DNA of 64,000 bases from an uncultured Cryptobacterium sp. (lineage in GTDB: Bacteria > Actinomycetota > Coriobacteriia > Coriobacteriales > Eggerthellaceae): contig CATYOF010000002.1 in the NCBI GenBank assembly GCA_958410215.1, positions 131,517-195,516 of the forward strand. Direction: 5' to 3'. Positions 16,687-25,872 of this stretch are shown piece after piece. The notes under the pieces are model-generated. The model was not told the origin of the DNA and made no database searches. It was given only the letters and a program-made list of their open reading frames with translations. Positions within the stretch are counted from its first letter, which is position 1; the number at the start of each line of letters is the position of its first letter. The translations under genes were made by a program, and so were the position numbers.

Positions 16687-17648
16687 GCTTCAGCTACGTA
16701 CCATTGTCTAAAAGACAGAAAAAAGCAGGAGAGAAGCAAAAAAACGCTCTGAAAAACGTTTCATTTGAGCTACGTGATGGGGAATTTTTAGCTATCGCTG
16801 GTCACACAGGATCGGGAAAGTCTACCTTGGTGCAGCATTTAAATGGATTAGCAAATCCCACCGAAGGGAAAGTGCTCTGGAATGGGCAGGATCTTGCCGA
16901 TAAAAAGGTAGCAACGCAAGCACGCGGGGATATTGGGGTAGTGTTTCAATATCCCGAACATCAGTTGTTTGCCGCCAGTGTGGCGGAAGATGTGGCATTT
17001 GGACCACGCAACTTAGGTTTAACAGCCGATGAAGTTGATGCACGCGTACGGGAAGCTCTTGCCATTGTGCATTTGGATTACGATCAATTGGCGGATCGTT
17101 CTCCGTTCGAGCTTTCAGGCGGCCAGCAGCGCCGCGTAGCGTTTGCAGGTGTTTTGGCTATGCGCCCCACCACGTTGGTGCTTGATGAGCCTGTTGCTGG
17201 TCTTGATCCTGCTTCCCGTGCTGATTGTCTTTCCTTGATTGAAGATCTTCATGTTCACCATGGACTTACTGTGGTTATGGTTTCTCATAACATGAACGAT
17301 ATTGCTCGTCTGGCGGACCGGCTTTTGGTGATGCACGAAGGCGAAGTTGCTTTTCTTGGCTCGCCCGAGGAAATTTTCACTCAATATGCAGTAGAACTTC
17401 GCGAAATAGGTCTCGGTATTCCTCATGCTCAGCGGCTTGCAAATGAATTGCGTGAGTTGGGTTTTAATTTGCCGATTAAGCTCTACAGCCCTGAAGTACT
17501 TGCCGATGAAATCGTTACTTTGTTGAATGAACAAAGTGCTGCTGCTTCGTCGGAGTTAACGCAGGGTATCCATTCAGGTGTCGATTCTGGCCCCGTTTCG
17601 TCGGACGAAAGCGATAAACAATCACATAATGAAGACGAGGAGCGATAA
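16662..17648 (+). CDS. ecfA2: ECF transporter ATPase EcfA2
   Basis: The second ABC ATPase of the ECF module: Walker A GHTGSGKST, VFQYPEHQLF (the EcfA2-type QYPExQLF Q-loop), signature LSGGQQRRVAFAGVLA, Walker B LVLDEPVAGLDP, and switch His in MVSHNMNDIA. At 328 residues it is longer than usual (about 285) because of a Ser/Asp/Glu-rich tail after residue 290. The GTG start lies inside the end of ecfA1, preceded by GAAGGAGG, which suggests translational coupling. Confidence 0.95.
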   Translation: MSITFEQVSFSYVPLSKRQKKAGEKQKNALKNVSFELRDGEFLAIAGHTGSGKSTLVQHLNGLANPTEGKVLWNGQDLADKKVATQARGDIGVVFQYPEHQLFAASVAEDVAFGPRNLGLTADEVDARVREALAIVHLDYDQLADRSPFELSGGQQRRVAFAGVLAMRPTTLVLDEPVAGLDPASRADCLSLIEDLHVHHGLTVVMVSHNMNDIARLADRLLVMHEGEVAFLGSPEEIFTQYAVELREIGLGIPHAQRLANELRELGFNLPIKLYSPEVLADEIVTLLNEQSAAASSELTQGIHSGVDSGPVSSDESDKQSHNEDEER

Positions 17649-17650
17649 CT

Positions 17651-18478
17651 ATGGCGCTTTTCGATATTCAGACAGTGTTTGGTCGTTATATTTCCAAGGA
17701 GTCTATTGTCCATCGTATGGACCCGCGTGCTAAATTACTTTTGTCGTTGTTGTTTATGGTGATGGTATTTGCGGCGGGGTCGTATCCTGCTCTGGCAATT
17801 GCAGCGCTATTTACGGCAGGTATGTTTGCCTTTGCGCGCATTTCGCTTAGACAGGCGTTTGTGTCCATTGCTCCTTTAGCAATTTTGGTAGTGTTTACTG
17901 CTCTTTTGAATATCTTTTTTGTTCAGGGTGGGCAGGTGTATTTCCAGTTCGGAATTATTTGTATTAGTGAAACTGGCTTACAGCAGGCGCTCTTTATTGC
18001 GGTTCGTTTGACCATGCTCTTGCTTGGCGTAAGTTTGCTTACCTTGGCAACCACCACACTCGACTTGACCGATGCCTTTGAACATTTGCTTAAGCCCTTT
18101 TCTCGTATCGGGTTGCCTGCTCATGAACTTTCAATGATTATGGGCATTGCTTTGCGCTTTTTGCCTCAGTTTGCTATTGAGCTGCGCACTATTTACCGCG
18201 CACAGGTTAGCCGCGGGGCAAACTTTAGCACCAGTACAAAAAGCACTATTCAGCTGATGGTTTCACTTATTGTTCCGTTGTTTACCAGCGCTTTTCGTCA
18301 CGCTGAAACGTTGTCGCTGGCAATGGATGCGCGTTGCTATCACGGCGGGGAAAACCGTACGCGCCTTAAAGATTTGGCATATTCAAAGCGCGATTTGGGT
18401 GGTCTAGTCTATTTGCTGTGCGGCACGGCCTTGGTTGTTGGTACCGATGTTTTGCTACGTTTCTTTGGGCTGCTTTAA
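17651..18478 (+). CDS. ecfT: ECF transporter transmembrane subunit EcfT
   Basis: A 275-residue membrane protein that couples the two ATPases to the S component. Conserved features are the N-terminal HRMDPRAKLLLSL and two coupling-helix motifs with the A-R-G pattern: YRAQVSRGANF and MDARCYHGGENRT. Start ATG 17651 follows GAGGAG, two bases after the ecfA2 stop. It is the last gene of the ECF operon. No strong terminator is seen before the promoter of the next gene. Confidence 0.94.
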   Translation: MALFDIQTVFGRYISKESIVHRMDPRAKLLLSLLFMVMVFAAGSYPALAIAALFTAGMFAFARISLRQAFVSIAPLAILVVFTALLNIFFVQGGQVYFQFGIICISETGLQQALFIAVRLTMLLLGVSLLTLATTTLDLTDAFEHLLKPFSRIGLPAHELSMIMGIALRFLPQFAIELRTIYRAQVSRGANFSTSTKSTIQLMVSLIVPLFTSAFRHAETLSLAMDARCYHGGENRTRLKDLAYSKRDLGGLVYLLCGTALVVGTDVLLRFFGLL

Positions 18479-18501
18479 ATAGCTAAATTAGCTAGAGCCA
18501 G

Positions 18502-18565
18502 TTTTAGGAAACCCTTTTATTCGGTATGATTGAGGCAGTTGTTTTAGACAACGATTGTTTTAGAC
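18502..18565 (+). promoter_or_regulatory. Candidate promoter and direct-repeat operator before the PNPOx-fold gene
   Basis: TTTTAG (18502-18507) and TATGAT (18525-18530) are spaced 17 bases. Just downstream, TTGTTTTAGAC occurs twice exactly (18539-18549 and 18555-18565, period 16), at the expected transcription start. Direct repeats in this position suggest a repressor site. Confidence 0.4.
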
Positions 18566-18622
18566 GGTGCCGCGGATTAATGGTTTTCTATCTTGGTCTG
18601 CGCTCGGCAAAAGGAATTTCTT

Positions 18623-19027
18623 ATGGATGAATTAATCGAATATCTTACTTCAGTTCCCGCATGGTATCTAGCAACGTGTGAAGGAGATCAGCCTCATGTC
18701 CGCCCGTTTAGCTTTGCTATGCGCGAAGGGGGTACGCTGTGGTTCTGTACAGCAACCAATAAAGACGTGTATGAACAGTTGGTGGCAAATCCTAAGTTCG
18801 AACTTTCTGCTTGGAAGCCAGGCCATGGCTGGGTAATTCTTACCGGTGTTGCAAGCATGGTTGATACTGCAGGTGATGAAGTGCGCAAGGCAGGATACGA
18901 GCATATGACCGCTTTGGGAGAAACTTACGAGGATTGCGACGACCCGCGTTTGACATTTTTCTCGCTTGCAGAAGGCAAAGCAAAAATTGCCGACATTGAC
19001 GGTAGCGAACGAGAAATAGTTCTGTAA
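18623..19027 (+). CDS. Pyridoxamine 5'-phosphate oxidase-fold flavoprotein
   Basis: A 134-residue split-barrel protein of the PNPOx-like FMN-binding family. The segments PAWYLATCEGDQPHVRPFSFAM, GTLWFCTATNKDVYEQL and PKFELSAWKPG match small anaerobe flavoproteins of this fold, which bind FMN and reduce undetermined substrates. A true PNP oxidase (PdxH) is larger, so vitamin B6 synthesis is unlikely. ATG 18623 is chosen because AAAGGAA precedes it at proper spacing. The upstream GTG in frame at 18593 lacks a site. It has its own candidate promoter with direct repeats. Confidence 0.83.
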   Translation: MDELIEYLTSVPAWYLATCEGDQPHVRPFSFAMREGGTLWFCTATNKDVYEQLVANPKFELSAWKPGHGWVILTGVASMVDTAGDEVRKAGYEHMTALGETYEDCDDPRLTFFSLAEGKAKIADIDGSEREIVL

Positions 19028-19093
19028 TTGAAATAGTGCTGTGAAATAGCGCTGTTGTCACTAACAGCGGCAGTGAGCCTTGTGGCCGTACAA

Positions 19094-19169
19094 TGGCGCC
19101 CCCGAGAGGACTCGAACCTCCGACGCACGGTTTAGGAAACCGACGCTCTATCCACTGAGCTACGGGGGC
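19094..19169 (-). tRNA. tRNA-Arg (anticodon CCU)
   Basis: The reverse complement gives acceptor GCCCCCG/CGGGGGC, D-arm GCTCAGTGGATAGAGC, anticodon loop TTCCTAA (anticodon CCT), T-arm GGAGGTTCGAGTCCTCT, discriminator G and encoded CCA. It reads AGG codons. Confidence 0.96.
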
Positions 19170-19180
19170 GGATAGCAATA

Positions 19181-19214
19181 AAACAGCCCAGCCATTTTAC
19201 CACGGCTGGGCTGT
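19181..19214 (-). terminator. Terminator of the kinase/cell-wall operon
   Basis: ACAGCCCAGCC (19183-19193) pairs perfectly with GGCTGGGCTGT (19204-19214) around a 10-base loop. On the minus strand the hairpin ends in TTTTATT. It follows the minus-strand PASTA kinase and precedes tRNA-Arg. Confidence 0.85.
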
Positions 19215-19265
19215 AATTGTATCAACTATGTTCGAGCGTCATGGTATCTTGAAAGCTTGCTACCT

Positions 19266-21113
19266 CTATTCGGTACCACCTGAGGTGCTACCACCAGTAG
19301 AACTATTTCCGCCCGACTGAGATCCTCCCCCCGTGGTGCTGCCAGAGCCGGTTGTATCACCATCATCGGTATTGTCAGAATTTCCGCCTGTGGTGTTGGT
19401 AGGTTCTTCCTCTGCAGGGCCGTTAGAAATTGTCAGTGTAATAGTGCTGCCAAGCTCTGCGCTTCCTGTTGCACTTTGGCGAATAACAGTATTCACTTCG
19501 CGGTCATCTTCAATCCACTGAAGGTCAACCGTAAAGCCTGCTGATTCAAGGCGGTCGCGTGCGCTTTCGAAATCTAAACCAACCACGTTAGGAACACTTG
19601 CGGTTTCGGGACCCTTCGACAAATGGAAGGTAATAGTATCGCCCTTATAGGCAGTGGTGCCTGCTGCGATATCCTGTTCAGCTACCTGGTCTTTTTCTAC
19701 ATCATCAGAAAATACCGTATCGCCCTGCTGGCCATTTAAACCATAAGAAGCAAGCGTGCGTTGTGCTTCGTCGGCACTCATGCCACGCAAGTCAGGTACG
19801 GTAACCTGTTCGGTTCCCTTGGAAACGGTAATGTTAATAGAAGATCCCTTTGCGGCCTGTTCTCCTGCGGCGGGGTCAGTACTTACAACACTGCCCGCTT
19901 CAACATCGGGGTTGTACACTTCGGTTTCGGTACCGATGGCAAATCCGGCTGACTGTAGTTCACCTCGTGCTTCCGCAATGGGCTTATTGGAAACATCAGG
20001 TACCGCAACCATTTCCTGGTTACCTCCAAGAGCCATAGCGCCGGCGACAATACCGATTACAGCCAGCAGAGCAATTACCACACCAATTATGACGTTACGC
20101 CTACTCTTCTTGCTGCCATCGTTGCCAGCTTCTGCAGCGTACGCTTTATTGACGGTGGTGCGACCCGCACCAGCATCGCCATTCACACCCCCAACAGGGT
20201 TCATAACGGCAGTTCCATTTGCGGGAGCAACGCCGCCCATAACCTGTGTTTTAAGGCCGCTGATATCATCGCCTAAATTAACAGGGCGACCAGCCAAATA
20301 GTCGTTTAAAACATGACGCATTTCAGAAGCATCCTTGAAGCGACGTTCAGGATCCTTCTCCATGGCCTTCATGATGATAGCTTCAAGAGCGGGGTCAATA
20401 TTGGGGTTAATAGTGCTGGGAGGTGCAGGAAGTTCGTTTACCTGCTTTACTGCTACACTTACCGCATCTTGTCCGTCAAAAGGAAGCTTGCCTGTGGTTG
20501 CTTCGTAGAGCACCACACCAAGAGAATAAATATCGCTCGCACCAGTGAGTTCTTTACCCTGTGCCTGTTCCGGAGAAACATAGTGAGCTGTGCCCAGAAC
20601 GGTAGCGGTCTGGGAAAGACCTGCATCTCCTGCGCGTGCAATACCAAAGTCCATTACCTTGATGTTGCCATCAGGCTGAATCATGATGTTTTGCGGCTTA
20701 ATGTCGCGGTGAATAATGCCGCCTGCATGAGCAACGGAAAGCGCCTGGGCAACCTGTGAACCAATTTCGGCAGCTTTACGCTGATTGATAGCACCGCGTT
20801 CCTTGATGGCCGTTTTAAGATCGGTGCCACGAAGGAATTCCATAACAATATAGTACGTTTCGCCATCAAGGCCCCAGTCGTAAATACTTACGATGTAAGG
20901 GCTTTGCAGGTTTGCAGCCGATGCTGCTTCCTGACGAAAGCGCTTCGTGAACGTAGGGTCTGCGGCGTATTGAGGAAGCATCACCTTAACGGCAACCGTA
21001 CGTCCTAAGACATTGTCCTCTGCACGGTATACCTCGGCCATGCCACCCAAGCCAACCCGTTCGGTTAACTTATAACGGTTATTAAAGGTTCTGCCAATCA
21101 TGCTTCCAGCCAC
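19266..21113 (-). CDS. PASTA-domain serine/threonine kinase (PknB/StkP type)
   Basis: A membrane receptor kinase that senses peptidoglycan and phosphorylates FHA proteins and others. Order of parts: kinase domain (about 10-270) with GLGGMAEVYRAED, VAVKVM lysine, HRDIKPQN and DFG; a linker; one membrane helix (VIIGVVIALLAVIGIVAGAMA); three PASTA repeats, each opening like VPDVSNK, VPDLRGM or VPNVVGL; and a Gly/Ser/Thr-rich tail. I choose GTG 21113 because AAGGGAG precedes it at good spacing. The frame extends 12 codons further up only by a TTG. It is the only kinase in the cluster, where mycobacteria have two (PknA and PknB). Confidence 0.93.
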   Translation of the reverse strand: MAGSMIGRTFNNRYKLTERVGLGGMAEVYRAEDNVLGRTVAVKVMLPQYAADPTFTKRFRQEAASAANLQSPYIVSIYDWGLDGETYYIVMEFLRGTDLKTAIKERGAINQRKAAEIGSQVAQALSVAHAGGIIHRDIKPQNIMIQPDGNIKVMDFGIARAGDAGLSQTATVLGTAHYVSPEQAQGKELTGASDIYSLGVVLYEATTGKLPFDGQDAVSVAVKQVNELPAPPSTINPNIDPALEAIIMKAMEKDPERRFKDASEMRHVLNDYLAGRPVNLGDDISGLKTQVMGGVAPANGTAVMNPVGGVNGDAGAGRTTVNKAYAAEAGNDGSKKSRRNVIIGVVIALLAVIGIVAGAMALGGNQEMVAVPDVSNKPIAEARGELQSAGFAIGTETEVYNPDVEAGSVVSTDPAAGEQAAKGSSINITVSKGTEQVTVPDLRGMSADEAQRTLASYGLNGQQGDTVFSDDVEKDQVAEQDIAAGTTAYKGDTITFHLSKGPETASVPNVVGLDFESARDRLESAGFTVDLQWIEDDREVNTVIRQSATGSAELGSTITLTISNGPAEEEPTNTTGGNSDNTDDGDTTGSGSTTGGGSQSGGNSSTGGSTSGGTE

Positions 21114-21320
21114 GTTTATTCTCCCTTTGGATCCATGCTTAACAACCAATTTCTAAGCATATCGCATTCCTTAGTTATCTTTTAGTTCATCTATAAGCTT
21201 CCATGAGCTTTCAAGAAGTTTTATAAACTTTCTTTTATAGCCTTTTTCGAAATTGTTCCGAAGTTGCGACGTTGTAGCGCCCTACAAGTCTTGCCCTGCA
21301 GTCTTGACGCTCTACACGCT

Positions 21321-24077
21321 CTACAGCCTTCCTTGAACTTGCAGTGCCGTTTCTAGCACGTTTTGCGCACGTCCTGCAGCACCTCCTGGAAGGTCTTCTC
21401 CTGCTTCTTCTAAAACAATAGCTACTACCACCGAGCAGTCTTCGCTGGGGCCCATACCCACAAACCAGCGGTCGTCTTTGGGTTTGCCTGTTTCAGCGGT
21501 ACCAGTTTTGCCTGCGATCTGTACTCCATCAACTGCCGCGGCAGTACCGGTTCCGTTATTTACTACGCCTTCAAGCACGGTTTTCACACGTTCAGCGATA
21601 GAGCTTGAACAGGCGGTATAAAGCTGACTTGGTGTGGCACGATAGCTGTTGGCCCCTTCTGCATTGTAGACGCTATCGACCAAATAGGGCTGCATTATGA
21701 CACCATCGTTGGCAATTGCGCACCCAACTAATGCCATTTGAAGAACTGATGCCTGAGGACCAGCGGGGCTTTCGTGTTCGCCTACTGGTTCACCAGCGGC
21801 TGCCCAGGCGGTTTCCCACTCAGTCATTTCATTCGGGTCAGGCATAAGGGAAGTAGCTAAAGGTAAATCAAACGAAATGTTTTGGTTGAAGCCAAATTTT
21901 TCGGAAGAGCTTACCAACCCTTCGGAGCCAATTTCGGTTCCCAATTGAGCAAATACGGTATTTGCCGAAAGCTCCGTTGCCCGCTCAAGCGTGATATCGC
22001 CATAGGAAGCTTCGTTGAAGTTGGTTACTTCGCCGCCACCAATTTCTAGCTTAGAGGGTGCGGAATACACGCTTTGTTCAGTGGCAACATTGTTTTCCAG
22101 TGCAGTGGTAAGGGAAACAATCTTAAAGGTGGAACCTGGCGAATACAGTGCCTGAGTTGCACGATTATAGAGCGCCGAAGAATCGCCGCCGTTTGAAAGG
22201 ATGTTTTCTATATCTCCCGCATCGTAAGTAGGCGAAGATGCCAAGGCAAGTACTGCTCCTGTTTCGGGATCGATAACCACGCAGGCACCCTTATAGCCCT
22301 CAAGCGCATCCTGTGCTGCTTCCTGAATAGAGGAATTAAGGGTTAGTTTTACATCATTGCCTGCGGTGTTGTTACCAGTTGCAGAATTGAGAACGTCAAT
22401 CCACGAAGCATAGTTACTTGAACCCTTTAAGGCATCGTTTTCGGAGGCTTCAATTCCTGAAGTGCCATAGGTGTCTGATGCGTAACCCACTACATGGGAA
22501 GCAAGATCGCCTGCGGGGTATTCGCGTTTATAGGTGCCATCTTCCTGTAAAACCGATTGCGCTAAAACAACGTTATCGTAGGTAGAAATAGTTCCCCGTT
22601 CGGTTTCGGATTCTTTTGCGATGGTGTGGTTGTTGATGGGCATGTTTTGGTAATAATCTGCCTGAATAACCATGATCAAGGTAAGATTTGCTACCAGCAG
22701 AGCGAACATAACAGAAAAGACCATCATGGTTCCCGTAAGGCGCTTGCCCAAGGAAACACGGCCCAGAGCGCCGTTCATGGAAATGGCACCAGTGCCTGAA
22801 GTTATTTCGGTTCCAATGCCAGTACCCTGATCGCTTGCCCTCATCAAAAAGCCTACAATCATGAAGCTTGCCAAAAGCGATGATCCACCTTGGCTTACAA
22901 AAGGAAGCGTTAAGCCCGTAAGCGGAATGAACCGGGTAACACCGCCTACGATAATGAAGGCCTGCAAAATGATGATGGCGGTAAAGCCAAGCGCCATAAA
23001 TGAACTTACGTCGGATTTGGCGCGAACAGAAATCAAAATACCACGGATAGCGAAGCATAAATACAAAAGCAAAAGTCCTGCAGCACCTAAAAGGCCAGCT
23101 TCTTCGGCGATGGCCGAAAAGATGAAGTCCGATTCCACGATAGGAATTTGATCGGCAAGACCATTGCCAATACCTACGCCGAACAGCCCGCCATCAGCGA
23201 TGGAGAAAATGGACTGCACCAGCTGATAGCCGTTTCCTGAAGGATCGGCAAAGGGGTTTAGCCATGTATCAACACGAATTTGTACGTGAGAGAATAAGAA
23301 ATAGGCGGCAACCAAGCCAAAGGCAATCAATACAAAACTGATTACAATGTAAGCTTTGCGGCCGGTTGCTACATAGAGCATGGTTAAGAACACGAAGAAC
23401 AAAACCAGGGCCGAACCCAAGTCGCGTTCAAACACAATAACCAAAAGAGCAATGGCCCACATAATCAAAACGGGGACAAGCGCGCGCAAATCAGGCATCT
23501 TGAAAGGCCCAATACGGTGCGTAAACACCGAAAGCATTTCCCTGTTTTGGGCAAGGTAGGCAGCTAAGAAAATTACAATACAAATTTTTGCCAATTCACC
23601 TGGCTGGAAGGAAAAGCCACCAATAGAAAGCCAAATACGGCTGCCATAAATTTCGTTACCAATAACTGGCAAAAGCGGAGAAACGAGCAATAAAATGCCA
23701 GCAATCATAATGGTGTACTTGTAATTGCCCAGTTTATCTAAGTTCCTTATAAAAATAAGGATGAGAATCATAAATACGACGCCTAAGAAGAGCCAACCAA
23801 CTTGGCGAAGAGCCAGGTCGGGTGCAAGGCGCGTAATGAAGGCAATCCCAATGCCTGAAAGAGCAAATGATATGGGCAGAATGGCGGGATCGGCACCAGG
23901 GGCTAATTTGCGAATAGCAAGGTGAGCTACCACAAACGTAGCAAACATACCCAAAGGAACCGTAAGGTTATCAAGTGTTACGCCGCCTTCTTGATTAAGC
24001 GCCACCATTGCAAAAAGCAGAATAACCAGGGGTGCCGCCACACAAAGAAGAAGCAGTTCGTTGTTTCTTCTGGTCAT
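21321..24077 (-). CDS. SEDS glycosyltransferase-class B PBP fusion (FtsW/RodA-PbpA)
   Basis: A 918-residue single protein that joins two cell-wall enzymes. Residues 1 to about 415 form the SEDS part, multi-helical, with FERDLGSAL, ESDFIFSAIAEEAG (the conserved Asp) and PLTGLTLPFVSQGGSSL. A linker leads to a second anchor helix (about 445-475) and a PBP transpeptidase with active Ser649 and Lys652 (STFK), S704-A-N706, and KTG at 857-859. SEDS proteins polymerise lipid II and class B PBPs crosslink it. The two normally pair as separate proteins (RodA-PbpA in actinobacteria). No stop or frameshift lies at the joint. The start is three bases after the phosphatase stop. Confidence 0.93.
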   Translation of the reverse strand: MTRRNNELLLLCVAAPLVILLFAMVALNQEGGVTLDNLTVPLGMFATFVVAHLAIRKLAPGADPAILPISFALSGIGIAFITRLAPDLALRQVGWLFLGVVFMILILIFIRNLDKLGNYKYTIMIAGILLLVSPLLPVIGNEIYGSRIWLSIGGFSFQPGELAKICIVIFLAAYLAQNREMLSVFTHRIGPFKMPDLRALVPVLIMWAIALLVIVFERDLGSALVLFFVFLTMLYVATGRKAYIVISFVLIAFGLVAAYFLFSHVQIRVDTWLNPFADPSGNGYQLVQSIFSIADGGLFGVGIGNGLADQIPIVESDFIFSAIAEEAGLLGAAGLLLLYLCFAIRGILISVRAKSDVSSFMALGFTAIIILQAFIIVGGVTRFIPLTGLTLPFVSQGGSSLLASFMIVGFLMRASDQGTGIGTEITSGTGAISMNGALGRVSLGKRLTGTMMVFSVMFALLVANLTLIMVIQADYYQNMPINNHTIAKESETERGTISTYDNVVLAQSVLQEDGTYKREYPAGDLASHVVGYASDTYGTSGIEASENDALKGSSNYASWIDVLNSATGNNTAGNDVKLTLNSSIQEAAQDALEGYKGACVVIDPETGAVLALASSPTYDAGDIENILSNGGDSSALYNRATQALYSPGSTFKIVSLTTALENNVATEQSVYSAPSKLEIGGGEVTNFNEASYGDITLERATELSANTVFAQLGTEIGSEGLVSSSEKFGFNQNISFDLPLATSLMPDPNEMTEWETAWAAAGEPVGEHESPAGPQASVLQMALVGCAIANDGVIMQPYLVDSVYNAEGANSYRATPSQLYTACSSSIAERVKTVLEGVVNNGTGTAAAVDGVQIAGKTGTAETGKPKDDRWFVGMGPSEDCSVVVAIVLEEAGEDLPGGAAGRAQNVLETALQVQGRL

Positions 24078-24080
24078 AGG

Positions 24081-25385
24081 CTAGTCACCACGCTCGGAAT
24101 TATTGGTGTCAGATTCGTGGGAGTCCGAATTGGCGTTTGTATTGCCTTCGTTTGTGTCATTATTTGAAGTGCTATCCGAAGCGTTGGGTGTGCCATTGTT
24201 GGTTGCATTTGCGCCTGCGTTTGAGGCACTCGCATCACCTTCGTTTGCGCCACTATTGCTTGAGGGATTATCTTCCTGGAAAGCAATTTCTTGCTGATAG
24301 GTAGTAATGAGGTTATTGGCTTCATCAAGGCTACCTACTGCCATGCCTTCTTTAATGCGATTGGCAACACCAGGGTTGAGCTTATCCACTTCAACACCCG
24401 AGGTATACTCTAGACTCGAGAGTGGCATGCCGAAAAATTCTTCATTAAGACCGCGATATACAGCTACCTTGCCGTCCTGTTCTATTAAGTAGGCAGAATT
24501 GTTGACGTAGAAATATCCTGCAAATACCGCAGCAGCAAGAGCTAGCAGTAAAACGAATACTATTCCAACAGCAAGGGCTTTCGATTTGCGCGCCTGTTTC
24601 TTTTCTTTGACTGCTTTAAATCCCTCAACATCAACCACGACAGCGGTGGCGTTGTCGAAGCCGCCTGCGGCAAGTGCCGCTTCTACCAGTTGATCGGCGC
24701 AAGCTTGGGCCGAGGGTGCTTGACGCATGATGGAGGCAATTTCGTTATCTTCAATCATGCCGCAAATACCATCGGAGCACAGCAGTAAGCGGTCGCCCGT
24801 TTCTACGTTCAGTTCGTAGAGATCGGGCTGCATATGGGGGTCTGATCCAATTGCGCGAGTAATAACCGAGCGATTGGGATGAACACGCGCTTCTGCTTCG
24901 GTAAGCTGTCCGGCTTCTATCATGTCTGCCATAAGACTGTGATCGCGGGTGAGCTGCTGAAGCGATCCGTTATGCAGCAAATAAGCTCGGGAATCGCCCA
25001 CCTGGGCTATAACCAGGCGTTCTTTATCGAGAATGGCGGCGGTAAGCGTGGTGCCCATTCCTTCGCGGCCTACACCTTGGCTCGGTGCCTTAATGACGTT
25101 AAGGTTTGCAGCCATCACTGCGCGAGCAAGCGCTTCGGCATCAGCAATTTGAGGTGCAAGGTCGTTTAAGGTATTGATAGTAATTTCTGAAGCTACTTCG
25201 CCTGCTTCATGGCCACCCATGCCATCGGCAACAGCAAAAAGAGGAGGCAATACCGTAAGGCTATCTTCGTTATGTTCGCGCACATTGCCAATTTCAGTAC
25301 GGCTTCCGTAATAGGAAGAAACCACTTCGATCGACGACGGGTTATGGTGCGTTGCTGATGAGTTTTGCGTTGATTGATTGGTCAT
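24081..25385 (-). CDS. PP2C-type serine/threonine phosphatase (PstP-like)
   Basis: Removes phosphate from targets of the PASTA kinase. The catalytic domain (about residues 25-265) has RTEIGNVREHNEDSL, VADGMGGHEAGEVAS and GDSRAYLL with the metal-binding aspartates, and CSDGICGMI. A membrane helix follows (AVGIVFVLLLALAAAVFAGYF), then a small extracytoplasmic domain and a low-complexity tail rich in Asn, Ser, Thr and Asp. The start overlaps the FHA gene stop by one base (TAATG). The order FHA, phosphatase, SEDS/PBP, kinase matches the actinobacterial division cluster. Confidence 0.93.
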   Translation of the reverse strand: MTNQSTQNSSATHHNPSSIEVVSSYYGSRTEIGNVREHNEDSLTVLPPLFAVADGMGGHEAGEVASEITINTLNDLAPQIADAEALARAVMAANLNVIKAPSQGVGREGMGTTLTAAILDKERLVIAQVGDSRAYLLHNGSLQQLTRDHSLMADMIEAGQLTEAEARVHPNRSVITRAIGSDPHMQPDLYELNVETGDRLLLCSDGICGMIEDNEIASIMRQAPSAQACADQLVEAALAAGGFDNATAVVVDVEGFKAVKEKKQARKSKALAVGIVFVLLLALAAAVFAGYFYVNNSAYLIEQDGKVAVYRGLNEEFFGMPLSSLEYTSGVEVDKLNPGVANRIKEGMAVGSLDEANNLITTYQQEIAFQEDNPSSNSGANEGDASASNAGANATNNGTPNASDSTSNNDTNEGNTNANSDSHESDTNNSERGD

Positions 25386-25798
25386 TACTCAAACCTTACT
25401 CGCATAATTACATCGCCGATGGTGATGCGATCGCCATTTCGTAGGGCTGTTGGTTCGGAAATATAGTGATTGTTTACTGCTGTGCCGTTGGTGGAACCCA
25501 GATCTTCAATGAATAAGTTTTGTCCCATAAGCACAAAACGAGCATGGCGCGAAGAAACATATTCGGCACCAATAACAATGTCAGATCCAGGGCTGCGGCC
25601 CACGATGACGGGGCCACGTACGGCAATTTGTACACCGCGAAGTTCCTTGGGGCCCTTTTCTATGGCGACCGTCCACACGTGTTCTTTTTTGCGCGACCCG
25701 CGCACTAAACCAATACCTGTTTTCATGATGGTGAAAAGAAACAGATACAGCAGAACAACAAAAAGAAGTCGGCCTATAAGAAGGATGATGTCAATCAC
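25385..25798 (-). CDS. FHA-domain membrane protein (FhaB/FipA-like)
   Basis: A 137-residue protein with an N-terminal membrane helix (IILLIGRLLFVVLLYLFLF) and a C-terminal FHA domain holding the phosphothreonine-binding loop: GRSPGSDIVI, SSRHARF and LGSTNGTAVN. By position it matches FhaB of mycobacteria, a kinase substrate that tethers division or wall proteins. It overlaps the downstream phosphatase gene by one base, so translation is probably coupled. Confidence 0.9.
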   Translation of the reverse strand: MIDIILLIGRLLFVVLLYLFLFTIMKTGIGLVRGSRKKEHVWTVAIEKGPKELRGVQIAVRGPVIVGRSPGSDIVIGAEYVSSRHARFVLMGQNLFIEDLGSTNGTAVNNHYISEPTALRNGDRITIGDVIMRVRFE

Positions 25799-25872
25799 GT
25801 AAAGAACCTATCGTTAACTACAAAACGTCATTAAAACAAGGGTGGGCAACCAATACGCTGCCCACCTGATGT

